A DNA stretch of 25,755 bases from an uncultured Prochlorococcus sp. Its GTDB lineage: Bacteria; Cyanobacteriota; Cyanobacteriia; PCC-6307; Cyanobiaceae. Below the pieces are notes generated by a model. The model had not been told where the DNA came from and did not search any database. It was given only the letters and a program-made list of their open reading frames with translations. Of the stretch, positions 1-8,467 are shown piece after piece. The stretch is taken from positions 1 through 25,755 of the forward strand of contig CACGGY010000007.1 in assembly GCA_902572675.1 (NCBI GenBank). The letters are read 5' to 3'. Positions within the stretch are counted from its first letter, which is position 1. Each line of letters starts with the position of its first letter. The position numbers and the translations under genes were made by a program.

Positions 1-64
1 TAAACCTAAAAAAAGAACTGTTAAAGATGAAATAATAGATGTAGAGGTTGATTCTGATAATTAA
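1..64 (+). CDS. 3' end of an unidentified protein (partial)
   Basis: Reading from base 2, the plus strand gives 20 codons ending in TAA at 62-64. The visible tail is highly charged (KPKKRTVKDE...DVEVDSDN), as expected for a disordered C-terminus. The rest of the gene lies left of the window, so no family can be named. It converges on the glutathione peroxidase gene, with about 140 bases between the two stops and no clear terminator hairpin there. Confidence 0.6.
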   Translation, partial: KPKKRTVKDEIIDVEVDSDN

Positions 65-204
65 TAAGATTTTTAATTTAAATAAATTAAATTAAATATT
101 ACTAAACAGGTTTGAATAATAAAATACTATATTTTCTAGAAAAATTTGTTTATTAATGTAAAGGGTCTTTTTTTAATATTTTAATTTGAATTATAAGAAG
201 GTTG

Positions 205-684
205 TTATAAATCTAAAGCTACTTCGATAGCAGCTATTAAGTTTTCGTCAAACGGTTTAACACCTGGCTTGAATCTTGCAATTACTTTACTATCTTTCCC
301 TATCAGAAACTTCTCGAAATTCCATTCAACGTCTCCTTCAGGTTCAACTTTGTTAAGGGTTGTGTATGGTTCTGTGGTGTTGCCTTTTGCATGAACTTTT
401 TCATAGATTTCAAACTTAACTCCATATTTTGTTGTGCAAAAATCTTGTATTTCTGAAAGAGAGTCGGGTTCTTGTTTTCCGAAATCATTACAAGGAAATG
501 CAAGTATTCTCAGGCCTTTGCTTGAATATAAATCATGTAGCTTTTGAAGATCTTCATATTGAGCAGTATTTCCGCAATAACTAGCTACATTAACAACTAA
601 AATTACTTCCCCTGAATATTCACCTAGTTTTATGGATGATCCGTCTGCGGAAAGAACAGTAGTATTTTGTACGTCAACTTGCAT
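205..684 (-). CDS. Glutathione peroxidase, cysteine (peroxiredoxin-like) type
   Basis: This 159-residue protein should reduce hydrogen peroxide and lipid peroxides in the cytosol. The family hallmarks are all visible: NVASYCGNT with the peroxidatic Cys37 (cysteine, not selenocysteine), the LAFPCNDFGKQEP block with Gln71, and the WNFEKFLI block with Trp121-Asn122. Cys65 and Cys83 sit where plant-type, thioredoxin-dependent glutathione peroxidases carry their additional and resolving cysteines. From family knowledge I infer that thioredoxin rather than glutathione is the electron donor. Length is normal for the family. It is divergent from the gene at 830, with about 145 AT-rich bases between them that must hold both promoters. 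The family call is firm; the donor is inferred. Confidence 0.95.
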   Translation of the reverse strand: MQVDVQNTTVLSADGSSIKLGEYSGEVILVVNVASYCGNTAQYEDLQKLHDLYSSKGLRILAFPCNDFGKQEPDSLSEIQDFCTTKYGVKFEIYEKVHAKGNTTEPYTTLNKVEPEGDVEWNFEKFLIGKDSKVIARFKPGVKPFDENLIAAIEVALDL

Positions 685-829
685 GTCTAAAAAAAATCAC
701 CCTTTGAAGATAGCATTGTATAAGCTTTATTGTGTTTAATTTATATGGTGGGTTTTCTTATTTTTTTTATAAGTTTTAATTTTTCATTTATTTAACCCTT
801 TATAATTAGTATTATTAGTCAGTTTAAAT

Positions 830-1072
830 TTGGACCCTCTAGACCCACTTACTGAAATTATTAATTCCGGTCAAGGTTTTTCTCCTGCAATTGCTTTAGA
901 AAAAATTATTTGGGCAATGATTGGAATCTTTTTTTTAGGAGCAATTTCAAGATCAATAACTAGTAGCATGCGAAGTCAAAATTGGTTTGGTAGAAATTTT
1001 TTATTTAGTTATTCTAAAGATAAAAAAATTACAGATGATAAATCTTCACAACCTTCTGGTGATGAAGAATAA
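830..1072 (+). CDS. Small single-span membrane protein, unknown function
   Basis: The frame encodes 80 residues and must start at TTG (830-832): the upstream in-frame stop is at 803-805 and no ATG lies before the hydrophobic segment. One membrane span is visible around residues 25-45 (IIWAMIGIFFLGAI), followed by a basic stretch and a polar, acidic C-terminal tail. It ends 11 bases before purT, so the two are probably cotranscribed. I do not recognise the family. The codon content and the position directly before purT support a real gene. Confidence 0.7.
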   Translation: MDPLDPLTEIINSGQGFSPAIALEKIIWAMIGIFFLGAISRSITSSMRSQNWFGRNFLFSYSKDKKITDDKSSQPSGDEE

Positions 1073-1083
1073 GTTTTATATAA

Positions 1084-2259
1084 ATGAAAGAATCAATTTT
1101 TTCTAAAAAAAGAATTTTATTGCTTGGTAGTGGCGAGCTTGGAAAAGAATTAGTAATAGAATCCAAAAGATTAGGATTAGAAGTTATTGCAATTGATCGA
1201 TATGAAAAAGCACCTGCAATGCAAGTTGCTGATTATTCAAGAGTAATTGATATGGGAGATAAAAATATCTTAAAAAATGTTATAAAAGAATTTAAGCCTG
1301 ACTATGTTGTTCCAGAAATAGAGGCACTTTCAATTGAAGCCCTAAAAGAACTCGAGGATGAAGGATTCAATATTGTTCCCAACGCCAGAACTGTAGAAAT
1401 TACAATGAATAGAGATAAAATTAGAAACTTAGCTTCTAAAGATTTAAAAATTAAAACTGCAAAGTTTGATTATATTTTTGAATTTGATGATTTAGAAAAA
1501 AAAGCAGATGAAATTGGATTCCCACTTTTACTTAAGCCTTTAATGAGCTCTTCAGGAAAAGGGCAGAGTTTGGTTGAAACAAAAAATGATTTACAAAATG
1601 CTTGGAAACAAGCACAAGCAAATTCAAGAGGAAAGGTTAAAGGTGTAATTATTGAAGAATTTATTAATTTTGATTTTGAGTTTACTCTTCTAACTGTAAG
1701 AAAAGAAAATGGTGAAAATATTTTTTGTTTACCAATTGGACATCTTCAATCTAATGGTGACTATCAATGTAGTTGGCAACCTTTAGAGATTAAGGAGTCC
1801 TTAATTATTGAAGCTAAGAAAATGACAAGTAGAATATTAAATAACCTTAATGGAGCTGGATTATACGGAGTAGAGTTTTTTATAAAAGGAAGTGAGGTTA
1901 TATTTTCAGAATTATCTCCAAGACCACACGACACCGGTATGGTTACATTAGTAAGTCAAAATATTAATGAATTTGAATTACATTTAAGGGCTTTTTTAAA
2001 TTTACCAATACCGCATATAGATCTAATAGAACCCTCTGCAACTAGAGTTATACTTTCTAAACAAGAGTATCTAAATCCTATTTACGTAGGCCTTAGTGAA
2101 GCATTAGAATTTGAAAAGACTAAAGTGCTCATATTTGGTAAACCAGTTTCCAGAAAAGGCAGAAGAATGGGTGTTGTTCTCTCATCAAATTCTGACATTA
2201 ATTTGGCTAGAAAAAATGCAGATGAAGCTGCTCGTAAAATAAAAGTCAGTACTACATAA
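1084..2259 (+). CDS. purT: Formate-dependent phosphoribosylglycinamide formyltransferase 2
   Basis: PurT uses ATP and formate to formylate GAR, the third step of purine synthesis, without needing 10-formyl-tetrahydrofolate. The 391-residue length is that of the family. The N-terminus has a nucleotide-binding LLGSGELGKE stretch followed by VIAIDRYEKAPAMQVAD. The central part is an ATP-grasp fold with the PLLLKPLMSSSGKGQS loop. The C-terminal metal and ATP site reads FSELSPRPHDTGMVTL. These blocks match E. coli PurT closely and separate it from PurK. It follows the small membrane protein at 830 by 11 bases. No frameshift or missing key block is seen. Confidence 0.96.
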   Translation: MKESIFSKKRILLLGSGELGKELVIESKRLGLEVIAIDRYEKAPAMQVADYSRVIDMGDKNILKNVIKEFKPDYVVPEIEALSIEALKELEDEGFNIVPNARTVEITMNRDKIRNLASKDLKIKTAKFDYIFEFDDLEKKADEIGFPLLLKPLMSSSGKGQSLVETKNDLQNAWKQAQANSRGKVKGVIIEEFINFDFEFTLLTVRKENGENIFCLPIGHLQSNGDYQCSWQPLEIKESLIIEAKKMTSRILNNLNGAGLYGVEFFIKGSEVIFSELSPRPHDTGMVTLVSQNINEFELHLRAFLNLPIPHIDLIEPSATRVILSKQEYLNPIYVGLSEALEFEKTKVLIFGKPVSRKGRRMGVVLSSNSDINLARKNADEAARKIKVSTT

Positions 2260-2352
2260 ATATTAAATAAAAATAACGAAAAAAATACTTATTTCCTTTG
2301 TTTTTGTTCTATGTTTCTCTAGGTATTATTTGAGTATGTTCTTTATTTCATA

Positions 2353-2553
2353 ATGATAGAAAATTATAAAGGTTGGAATATAACTTTAAATTGGGATAAT
2401 AAAGATTATCTCGATAGGGATACTACAAAAAGTAATTTTTTTAATCAAAATGAAAAATGGATTGGTGTTAACTTAAATGGTGAAATAATCTATGGTTCTT
2501 CTCTAAAAGAAATTAGACATATCATTGATTATCCTAGTTTGCATGTAAAGTAG
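2353..2553 (+). CDS. Small hypothetical protein
   Basis: An ATG-initiated frame of 66 residues (MIENYKGWNITLNWDNKDY...). It is soluble-looking and rich in Asn, Lys, Trp and Tyr, with no membrane span or signal peptide. It lies about 90 bases downstream of purT on the same strand and could be the last gene of that transcript or have its own promoter. The Trp-containing composition and even codon use look like real coding sequence, but I do not recognise the family. Confidence 0.6.
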   Translation: MIENYKGWNITLNWDNKDYLDRDTTKSNFFNQNEKWIGVNLNGEIIYGSSLKEIRHIIDYPSLHVK

Positions 2554-2567
2554 GTTAAAAGATTTTT

Positions 2568-2729
2568 TTAATTATCCTGATTATTTTCATTATCTTCAAT
2601 AAGTTCGTTAGCAAGTTTTCTTAAATCTCCCTTAATTGAGACCCATGTAAAGGCGATTATAAAAATTGAAGCAGATATTACAACAGTGATTTTTTCGACA
2701 GGGGACATTCCAAGCGCAATAGCAAACAT
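2568..2729 (-). CDS. Short single-span membrane protein (53 aa)
   Basis: On the minus strand, ATG at 2727-2729 opens 53 codons to TAA at 2568-2570. The protein begins MFAIALGMSPVEK, has one membrane span (ITVVISASIFIIAFTWV, about residues 14-30) and ends in a charged tail (KGDLRKLANELIEDNENNQ). A hydrophobic helix followed by an amphipathic charged tail is typical of small cyanobacterial membrane proteins. The stop lies 15 bases from the end of the plus-strand gene at 2553, so the two converge tightly. Function unknown. Confidence 0.6.
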   Translation of the reverse strand: MFAIALGMSPVEKITVVISASIFIIAFTWVSIKGDLRKLANELIEDNENNQDN

Positions 2730-2894
2730 TTCAAACCAAATATTAATTTTTCATTATATTGAATTTTTTTAAATAGTTAGAATCAAATTTTTTTTTGCAA
2801 TGATATTTAATTATTCAAAATATAATAAATAAAATTTAAATTACTTATTTTATTTATTGTTTCTGATTTCAATTTTATTCACTAAGATTAAATT

Positions 2895-3116
2895 ATGGAA
2901 AAAAAAAAGTGCCCTCAATGTAAAAATTTAATTTTAAAAACTTCCCCAACATGTTTATATTGTGGAAGACCTAATAAATTTATAACTAAGGAATACGTAA
3001 ATAAAAAGTGGAATAAAGATAATAATAAAAGTGTATTTGACTATATTTTTATTAAAAAGTTTCTTGTATTTATTTTATTTTTAATATTTATAGTTGTTAT
3101 TATTATATTTATTTAA
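2895..3116 (+). CDS. Zinc-ribbon small membrane protein
   Basis: The 73-residue protein has an N-terminal zinc ribbon, with Cys6-x2-Cys9 and Cys20-x2-Cys23 (CPQC ... CLYCG). This is followed by a polar linker and one C-terminal membrane span at about residues 52-73, nearly all Ile, Phe, Leu and Val. The layout, a zinc ribbon on the cytosolic side anchored by a C-terminal helix, is common in bacteria, but its role is usually unknown. It converges on the pepN stop 14 bases away. The architecture is clear; the function is not. Confidence 0.75.
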   Translation: MEKKKCPQCKNLILKTSPTCLYCGRPNKFITKEYVNKKWNKDNNKSVFDYIFIKKFLVFILFLIFIVVIIIFI

Positions 3117-3130
3117 ATAACATCAATTAA

Positions 3131-5737
3131 TCACTCTATTATTGCATCAAATACTTCTTTAGTATTTGTTGATAGTTTATTTTTTTTAATCTGCTTTATT
3201 GTTTCTACCATATTACTTTTGTAAGGATCTGAATAATAATTGTATCTACTAAATACTTTCACAAAACGGGAAATTACGATTGGATTTATTTTATCAAAGT
3301 CAATTATCTTTTTTGCAATATATTTATAACCAGAACCATCCATTGCATGAAAATTACTATTTCTTGTTACGAAAGTATTTAATATAGCTCTTAAAGTGTT
3401 TGGTGACTTTGAATCAAAAAACTTATTTTCAAATAATTTTTCAATGCTGTTTGTAGTTTCATCAATTTCTATAGATGCATTGAATGAGAACCAACTATCC
3501 AAAACTACGCTATTCTTTTTCCATTTATTAAAAAATATATTTGAAATAATTTTTCTTTCAGGACAATTAATCCTACTAAAAGAATTCAATGCAGCTTTTG
3601 CTAGTGTCATTGAATTACTATCGACGTAATTAATTATTTTGTATTTAATTTCCTCATCATTACTTTGCAAGAGTAGTTTCCAAATAGTTTCAATTAGTTT
3701 TCTTTCATTTTTACCTTCTGGCCAAATTTTATCTAGATTTTTCTCTATTTCTTGAAGCTTAAAATATAATTCTTCTCTTAATTTGGTACCGAATAAATAA
3801 TTTAATTCGTCAATAGTTTTATATATCTTTAAAGGATCTATATTCTCCATCTCTGATTCAATTTCAGCAAATGTCGGAATACTTAGTAATTCAGATAAAA
3901 GAGACAAATTTATATCTTTATTTTTTATAAATGATATTAAAGTGCTTATTAATCTATTTTCAACTTTGTGATCTGGCTTTTCATCTAATCTACATGAAAT
4001 GATTATTTTAAATAATTCTCTTACAGTATTAGATAGTGTAAAAAAATCTTTTTCATATTTTAAGATTAAAAATTTTTCATCTAAGGTAGTGTCAGATTCC
4101 CACTCAACTGGTGAAGAGAATTCGCGAAAATAAGTTAAAAAAGGGATTTGGAGTTTAGATCTAACATTCCTAAAAATAAATTCTTGTTTTTTTGTTTTTA
4201 AAACAACTGTTTTTTCTATCGTTTTATTATCACCGCAAAATATAGCTAGATTTATAGGAATTATTAGAGGTAAATCATTATATGGGTTTTTCTTTATTGG
4301 ATTACTTTGAGAGGCTTGAATTATGAGTTTTTCGTCTGTTTGATCCCAGATTCTCTTGAATATAACCTTTGGTGTGCCATTTTGCTTGTACCAGACTTTA
4401 AATTTTTCAGGATCGATTTCATTATTATGCTCTAAAATTTTATCGATAAATTGGTCTATTGTTGCTGCCTTCCCATCATATGTTGAGATGTAATTACTAA
4501 ATCCTTTATAGAAATTTTCATCTTTTACAAGTTTTTTAAGCATTCTAATTATTTCTGATCCTTTTTCATATATCGTGGTCGTATAGAAATTGTCTATTTC
4601 TTGGTATCTTTCTGGCATTACAGGATGCGATGTTGGACCAGAATCCTCTCTAAATTGATTTCCTCTAAGGAATTTTGCATCCTCAAGTCTCTTGATTTCC
4701 TTATTATGAAGGTCTGCTGTGAACTGTTGATCTCTGAATACTGTTAAACCCTCTTTAAGAGATAATTGAAACCAATCCCTACAAGTAACTCTATTACCCG
4801 TCCAATTATGGAAGTATTCATGGGCGATCACACCCTCTATTCTCTCTAATTCCTCATCAGTTGTTGTTTCAGAATTAGCAAGTATTAGTTTTGAGTTGAA
4901 AATATTGAGACTTTTATTTTCCATTGCTCCCATATTAAAGTGCCTTATCGCAACTATATTGAACAATGACAAATCGTATTCAAGGTTATATTTGTCTTCG
5001 TCCCATCTCATGGATTTCTTTAAGGAACTTATTGCATGTTGGACATATTTTTCATCACCATACTCAACATAAATATTTATTTTTACTTTTTTATTCGATT
5101 TAGTTATGAAATTTTCCTTTACACAACTAAGTTTACCCGCTACCAATGCAAATAGATATGAGGGTTTTGGATATGGGTCTTCCCAAATTATTTCATGTCG
5201 ATTATTTGTAAGATCATTTTCTTTTACGATGTTGCCATTTGAAAGTAAAACGGGATAATCATCCTTGTCGGCCTCAATTCTTACAGTGTATTTGCTTAGA
5301 ATATCAGGCCTATCAGAGTGAAAACTTATTCTTCTAAATCCCTCTGCCTCACATTGCGTAGTTATGATTCCATTACTTTCATACATTCCTAAAAGGGATG
5401 TATTTTCCTTTGGTTTAATTATTCCTTCTATTTTTAATAAAAAATTATCTTTACTTATATTTTTAATTTTTAAGTTATTTTTTTGCTGTTTGTAGCATTC
5501 CTCTTCTAATAATGAGTCATCTATAAATATTTTTTTTATTAATATATCCTTACCATCAAGAATTAGATTTGTTGTATTCTTATTTTTTTTTACCAATTTA
5601 AGTTTGGTCGTAACATTTACAGCATTTTTCTTGATTACGAAATCCAAAAAGATTTCTGGAATTTCATAATCAAAAACTTTGTAATCTTTAAGTTTTATAT
5701 ATCTCGAAATACTTTTTTGGTTTGTTGGATTGTTCAT
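3131..5737 (-). CDS. pepN: Aminopeptidase N (M1 zinc metallopeptidase)
   Basis: An 868-residue M1 aminopeptidase that removes N-terminal amino acids from peptides in the cytosol and finishes protein breakdown. The exopeptidase substrate motif GAMEN is at residues 270-274. The zinc site is HEYFHNWTGNR, with His306, Glu307 and His310, and the third ligand is Glu329 in SLKEG. Length and motif spacing fit the gammaproteobacterial/cyanobacterial PepN type: an N-terminal beta domain, the thermolysin-like catalytic domain, and a long helical C-terminal domain from about residue 540. The frame is intact. A small exported protein lies 49 bases upstream on the same strand and may share its transcript. 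Confidence 0.97.
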   Translation of the reverse strand: MNNPTNQKSISRYIKLKDYKVFDYEIPEIFLDFVIKKNAVNVTTKLKLVKKNKNTTNLILDGKDILIKKIFIDDSLLEEECYKQQKNNLKIKNISKDNFLLKIEGIIKPKENTSLLGMYESNGIITTQCEAEGFRRISFHSDRPDILSKYTVRIEADKDDYPVLLSNGNIVKENDLTNNRHEIIWEDPYPKPSYLFALVAGKLSCVKENFITKSNKKVKINIYVEYGDEKYVQHAISSLKKSMRWDEDKYNLEYDLSLFNIVAIRHFNMGAMENKSLNIFNSKLILANSETTTDEELERIEGVIAHEYFHNWTGNRVTCRDWFQLSLKEGLTVFRDQQFTADLHNKEIKRLEDAKFLRGNQFREDSGPTSHPVMPERYQEIDNFYTTTIYEKGSEIIRMLKKLVKDENFYKGFSNYISTYDGKAATIDQFIDKILEHNNEIDPEKFKVWYKQNGTPKVIFKRIWDQTDEKLIIQASQSNPIKKNPYNDLPLIIPINLAIFCGDNKTIEKTVVLKTKKQEFIFRNVRSKLQIPFLTYFREFSSPVEWESDTTLDEKFLILKYEKDFFTLSNTVRELFKIIISCRLDEKPDHKVENRLISTLISFIKNKDINLSLLSELLSIPTFAEIESEMENIDPLKIYKTIDELNYLFGTKLREELYFKLQEIEKNLDKIWPEGKNERKLIETIWKLLLQSNDEEIKYKIINYVDSNSMTLAKAALNSFSRINCPERKIISNIFFNKWKKNSVVLDSWFSFNASIEIDETTNSIEKLFENKFFDSKSPNTLRAILNTFVTRNSNFHAMDGSGYKYIAKKIIDFDKINPIVISRFVKVFSRYNYYSDPYKSNMVETIKQIKKNKLSTNTKEVFDAIIE

Positions 5738-5786
5738 CTTTACAAAGAAGTTCAGAAGTTAAAAATCTAGAATATTTATTTTGGAA

Positions 5787-6152
5787 TTATAAATTAGAAC
5801 TTTTATCTTCTGATTGACAGTAATGTTCTTTAACTTGTCCTGTAGGAAGTAATTCATATAAAGAAGGATTATCAATATCAGGCGATCCGTCCTTATTAAA
5901 TTGGTATCTCCAATCCCATTTTTTATCTGTAAAGGAAATATATTCTTTTTTTAGAGAATATGGAAGCATAAGCTTTATTTTCTTCCAATTAATATTTATA
6001 AATGCTCCTGGTTTTAACTCAGATATCTTTTCTACTATGGAAAAATCACCATTAATATTATTTCTCATCACAAGATTAAGCTTTGAATTTTCACATACAT
6101 AGCTACTTTTTAAAGCTAATAAAAGTATTAAGGTAATAAAAAATGAATGAAT
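5787..6152 (-). CDS. Small exported protein, probably initiated at ATT
   Basis: The obvious frame starts at GTG (6069-6071), giving 94 residues, but the same frame stays open upstream. There it reads as a typical signal sequence (HSFFITLILLLALKSSYVC). No ATG, GTG or TTG begins that extension. An ATT codon at 6150-6152 sits 7 bases after a strong AGGAG ribosome-binding site (minus strand, bases 6160-6164). Starting there gives 121 residues with an N-terminal hydrophobic helix of about 14 residues and a polar, tryptophan-containing mature part (KKWDWRYQF...). I infer an exported or membrane-anchored protein using a rare start codon. I do not recognise the family. The alternative is a genuine GTG start or a mutated ATG. 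Confidence 0.65.
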   Translation of the reverse strand: MHSFFITLILLLALKSSYVCENSKLNLVMRNNINGDFSIVEKISELKPGAFININWKKIKLMLPYSLKKEYISFTDKKWDWRYQFNKDGSPDIDNPSLYELLPTGQVKEHYCQSEDKSSNL

Positions 6153-6159
6153 TTTTGAG

Positions 6160-6164
6160 CTCCT
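6160..6164 (-). promoter_or_regulatory. Shine-Dalgarno site that decides an ATT start
   Basis: On the minus strand this site reads AGGAG within AAAAGGAGC, close to a perfect Shine-Dalgarno sequence. It is 7 bases before an in-frame ATT followed by a signal-peptide-like stretch. Most genes in this window have no such clear site, which makes its position hard to dismiss. Confidence 0.6.
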
Positions 6165-6222
6165 TTTAAAATAGATATACTTTCAAGCTAAATGACTTAA
6201 TTAAAGATCTTTTTGGATCAAT

Positions 6223-6939
6223 TTAAATCATAATAGATTGCATACTCTTTAGATCTACAAGATTACAATTTAATTCCTTTTCATAATCCTTAACTGAAAT
6301 AAAATTATTTAAAAAACCTGAATATTTTGCATCTCCGCCTATGGTGCTTGAAAGTATATATTTTGGATTGAATTTGTTAATCAATTTTGGGATTACATCA
6401 GCACCTTTTACAAAAGAACCTACTAGGGGTAATTCTAAATTTTTTGTAGGAGTAATTACTGCATCAAGATTTTGCCTGTTTAAATTTTCATCAAGATATC
6501 CATGGGGTTCTATATAAAACCCATTATCTTGATCGTCTTTAACAATATATCCGTTTTCAATTTGTGGCACTGGAGCACCAGCAGTTGCTTCAAAACTTAA
6601 ATTAAAATGATTTGTCTTTTCAGTTGGCTTAAGGACTTTAATCGAACTAAAACCAATTTTTATTAATGTTTCAACAGCACTTTTAGGGCAAATTATAGGT
6701 ATATCCTTTCTGAATATTTCTAATGTTGGAACATGACAGTGGTCAGGTAATCCTTGGGTTAACAAAATAATATCTATTTTTTTATCTATTGAAATTTCTT
6801 CTTCTAATGTTCCTTTAAAAAACCACTGACCTGGAGGAAATATTAAATCTCCTTTGAGCCAAGGATCAATAATTAGATTTGTTTTTTTAAATTTTATAAG
6901 CCAACCATTTGAACCAAGGTAGGTCGCTTCAAAAGTCAT
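6223..6939 (-). CDS. Metallo-beta-lactamase-fold hydrolase
   Basis: A 238-residue protein of the MBL superfamily, starting at ATG 6937-6939. A TTG two codons upstream is possible but less likely. The N-terminus MTFEATYLGSNGWLIKF...LIIDPW is the usual opening beta-sandwich with the Asp-Pro-Trp turn of UPF0173-like MBL proteins. The metal motif is degenerate: LLTQGLPDHCH replaces the canonical HxHxDH, keeping Asp-His and a later His. Related cyanobacterial and plant proteins share a Gln-Gly-x-x-Asp-His version, so one metal site may be altered rather than lost. A Gly-Gly-Asp (IGGDAKY) stretch lies near the C-terminus. The substrate is unknown. Confidence 0.8.
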   Translation of the reverse strand: MTFEATYLGSNGWLIKFKKTNLIIDPWLKGDLIFPPGQWFFKGTLEEEISIDKKIDIILLTQGLPDHCHVPTLEIFRKDIPIICPKSAVETLIKIGFSSIKVLKPTEKTNHFNLSFEATAGAPVPQIENGYIVKDDQDNGFYIEPHGYLDENLNRQNLDAVITPTKNLELPLVGSFVKGADVIPKLINKFNPKYILSSTIGGDAKYSGFLNNFISVKDYEKELNCNLVDLKSMQSIMI

Positions 6940-7005
6940 TATCAATTAATTGTTTTATTAGACTATAAGGTAATTTTGGCTTTATCGAGAAATTACTAAT
7001 TTAGA

Positions 7006-7308
7006 TTAGTTTGCTTCATTTAAGATTTGAAATGACTTCCTTTTTAGATTAAATATTAAAACTTGATTATCTTTATAACTAAACTCAAAGTTTTCTTTTT
7101 CTAGAATTTGTATTGGTATTAAAGCTAATCCTCCTGTTCCTGAAAATATGATTGGCATGGTGCTATTTTTAGTCCCATTCATTTTTTGTAAGTCAATAGC
7201 TTGTGAAACTAATTTTCTGGCTTTATCAAATCCGTAATCTTCTATTAATTCAGGCCATAAAAAGTTAACTGATTCATATTTCGAAAACTCAAATTGTACT
7301 GTTTTCAT
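7006..7308 (-). CDS. Conserved-looking hypothetical protein (100 aa)
   Basis: ATG-initiated and soluble, beginning MKTVQFEFSKYESVNFLWPEL. A mid-region Gly-rich turn (IIFSGTGGLALIPIQIL) is followed by a beta-rich C-terminus. No signal peptide or membrane span is visible. It lies about 65 bases upstream of the MBL-fold gene on the same strand and could share its transcript. I do not recognise the family. Confidence 0.65.
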   Translation of the reverse strand: MKTVQFEFSKYESVNFLWPELIEDYGFDKARKLVSQAIDLQKMNGTKNSTMPIIFSGTGGLALIPIQILEKENFEFSYKDNQVLIFNLKRKSFQILNEAN

Positions 7309-7349
7309 TAAAAAATAATGGATATATAGTGATTAATTACGATATTTAC

Positions 7350-7535
7350 TTAATTACTATTTTTAAACCTATCCATGACTAGTTGCAACATATCAACTAC
7401 ATCACCATCAGTTAAATTTAAATCCTTCTTTAAATCATTGCAAGTTAAATTCATTTCTAGTGCCGCTTCAGCCATATGATTAACTTTTTGGTTATCACCG
7501 CCCAATGAAATAAATGGATTGAAGTTTTCTATCAT
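7350..7535 (-). CDS. Small hypothetical helical protein (61 aa)
   Basis: An ATG-initiated, acidic, helix-forming protein (MIENFNPFISLGGDNQKVNHMAEAALEMNL...). The C-terminal half (CNDLKKDLNLTDGDVVDMLQLVMDRF) has the spacing of a small helical or helix-turn-helix-like domain: helix, turn at NLTDGD, helix. I cannot tell whether it binds DNA. It lies 41 bases upstream of the gene at 7006-7308 on the same strand. Function unknown. Confidence 0.6.
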   Translation of the reverse strand: MIENFNPFISLGGDNQKVNHMAEAALEMNLTCNDLKKDLNLTDGDVVDMLQLVMDRFKNSN

Positions 7536-7642
7536 TTAATACTTGTTGTTACTTCCTAGTTCTAGCTAAGAAATAATTAATTATCATTTATTGATACAGA
7601 AGCTTATAAATATGTTATTTAATATTTAGAAAGTTTTTATTT

Positions 7643-8023
7643 TTAAACTAGGGATATTGATATGCCTTTTGATATCAATGCGAATCTTCTAGCTCTGACT
7701 AGTAAAGGAAATATCAAATTTGTTCGTTTATTTGATTTAAACACTTTAGAAAGTAACAAAAGTAAACTACTTGAGGGATTATTTATCTGTTTGCAAATAG
7801 TATTAATTGCATCTGCCCCATGAAAGATATCTTCATCTTTCAGGAGAATAGCTCCTTTATCTAGGTCATAACCTTTATCTAGGAGGGATTTAATCAGAGT
7901 TAAATTTTTACGACCATCAAGAATTTTAATATTGGTTATTTTGCTTTTGATTTCTAGGAGCTCAGCAAAATGATTGCAGAAAGGACATTCACCGTCATAA
8001 ATAAAGGTATAGTTAGAAGTCAT
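7643..8023 (-). CDS. DCC-family (DUF393/YuxK) thiol-disulfide protein
   Basis: The family signature is clear: FIYDGECPFCNHFAELL near the N-terminus, with a CPFC pair after Asp-Gly. Further on come a RKNLTLI segment and the GADAINTIC motif with a second conserved acidic/aromatic block. DCC proteins are predicted thioredoxin-like oxidoreductases of about 130 residues; this one is 126 from ATG 8021-8023. The frame stays open to a GTG at 8075-8077, which would add 18 residues (NYRLLEYFKTIKNCFLP). I chose the ATG because family members usually start a few residues before the YDG motif. Cellular substrate unknown. Confidence 0.8.
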   Translation of the reverse strand: MTSNYTFIYDGECPFCNHFAELLEIKSKITNIKILDGRKNLTLIKSLLDKGYDLDKGAILLKDEDIFHGADAINTICKQINNPSSSLLLLLSKVFKSNKRTNLIFPLLVRARRFALISKGISISLV

Positions 8024-8224
8024 AGGTAAAAAGCAATTTTTAATCGTCTTAAAGTACTCCAACAAACGATAATTCACTGATAATAAAACAAAAAATAAAA
8101 ATTTTGTGGATTTCTTATAAAGGAATAACTAAGAGATTCTCATAATTACGAAGAAATGTCTCAATATAGGTATATTTTTCATAAAAATCTGTATGCTAAC
8201 CTGCAGGTATTATGTTTTAAAATC

Positions 8225-8362
8225 ATGAATTTATTAGCTTCTTTTGCTTTAGGTGGTTTCAATCCTTGGGCAGCAGGCTTTGGAATTGGTTCTTTAGTTC
8301 TTTTTGGTCTTGTTGGTCTTGTTGCTGGTCCAAACCTAAAGAATTTTGACCCTGATGCATAA
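8225..8362 (+). CDS. Very small hydrophobic protein (45 aa)
   Basis: The likely product starts at ATG 8225 (MNLLASFALGGFNPWAAG...) with one glycine-rich membrane span (FGIGSLVLFGLVGLVAG) and a short polar end (PNLKNFDPDA). The frame is open to an earlier ATG at 8156, but those 23 residues look unlike the rest and may be leader sequence. A strong intrinsic terminator follows 25 bases after the stop, which suggests a short, well-expressed single-gene transcript. Size, one glycine-rich helix and a strong terminator resemble small photosynthetic-complex subunits, but I cannot match it to a named one. Confidence 0.65.
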   Translation: MNLLASFALGGFNPWAAGFGIGSLVLFGLVGLVAGPNLKNFDPDA

Positions 8363-8385
8363 ATCATCAAATTTAACTTAGATTT

Positions 8386-8412
8386 TTAAAGACTCATTTG
8401 AGTCTTTTTTTT
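8386..8412 (+). terminator. Intrinsic terminator after the 45-aa membrane protein
   Basis: AAAGACTCATTTGAGTCTTT forms a perfect stem (AAAGACTC/GAGTCTTT) with a four-base loop, followed directly by a T run. It is 25 bases past the stop at 8362. Confidence 0.85.
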
Positions 8413-8467
8413 ATGCAGTTTTTTAAAATTATTTTTAGAATCTAACTAATTTATATCCTGCAAAAAA

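Noticed and set aside
303..503. 66-codon minus-strand frame inside the glutathione peroxidase gene
   Set aside because: It is an alternate frame of a clearly recognised gene.
8179..8370. 63-codon minus-strand frame
   Set aside because: Proline/lysine-rich shadow of the 45-aa membrane protein, which has the matching terminator.
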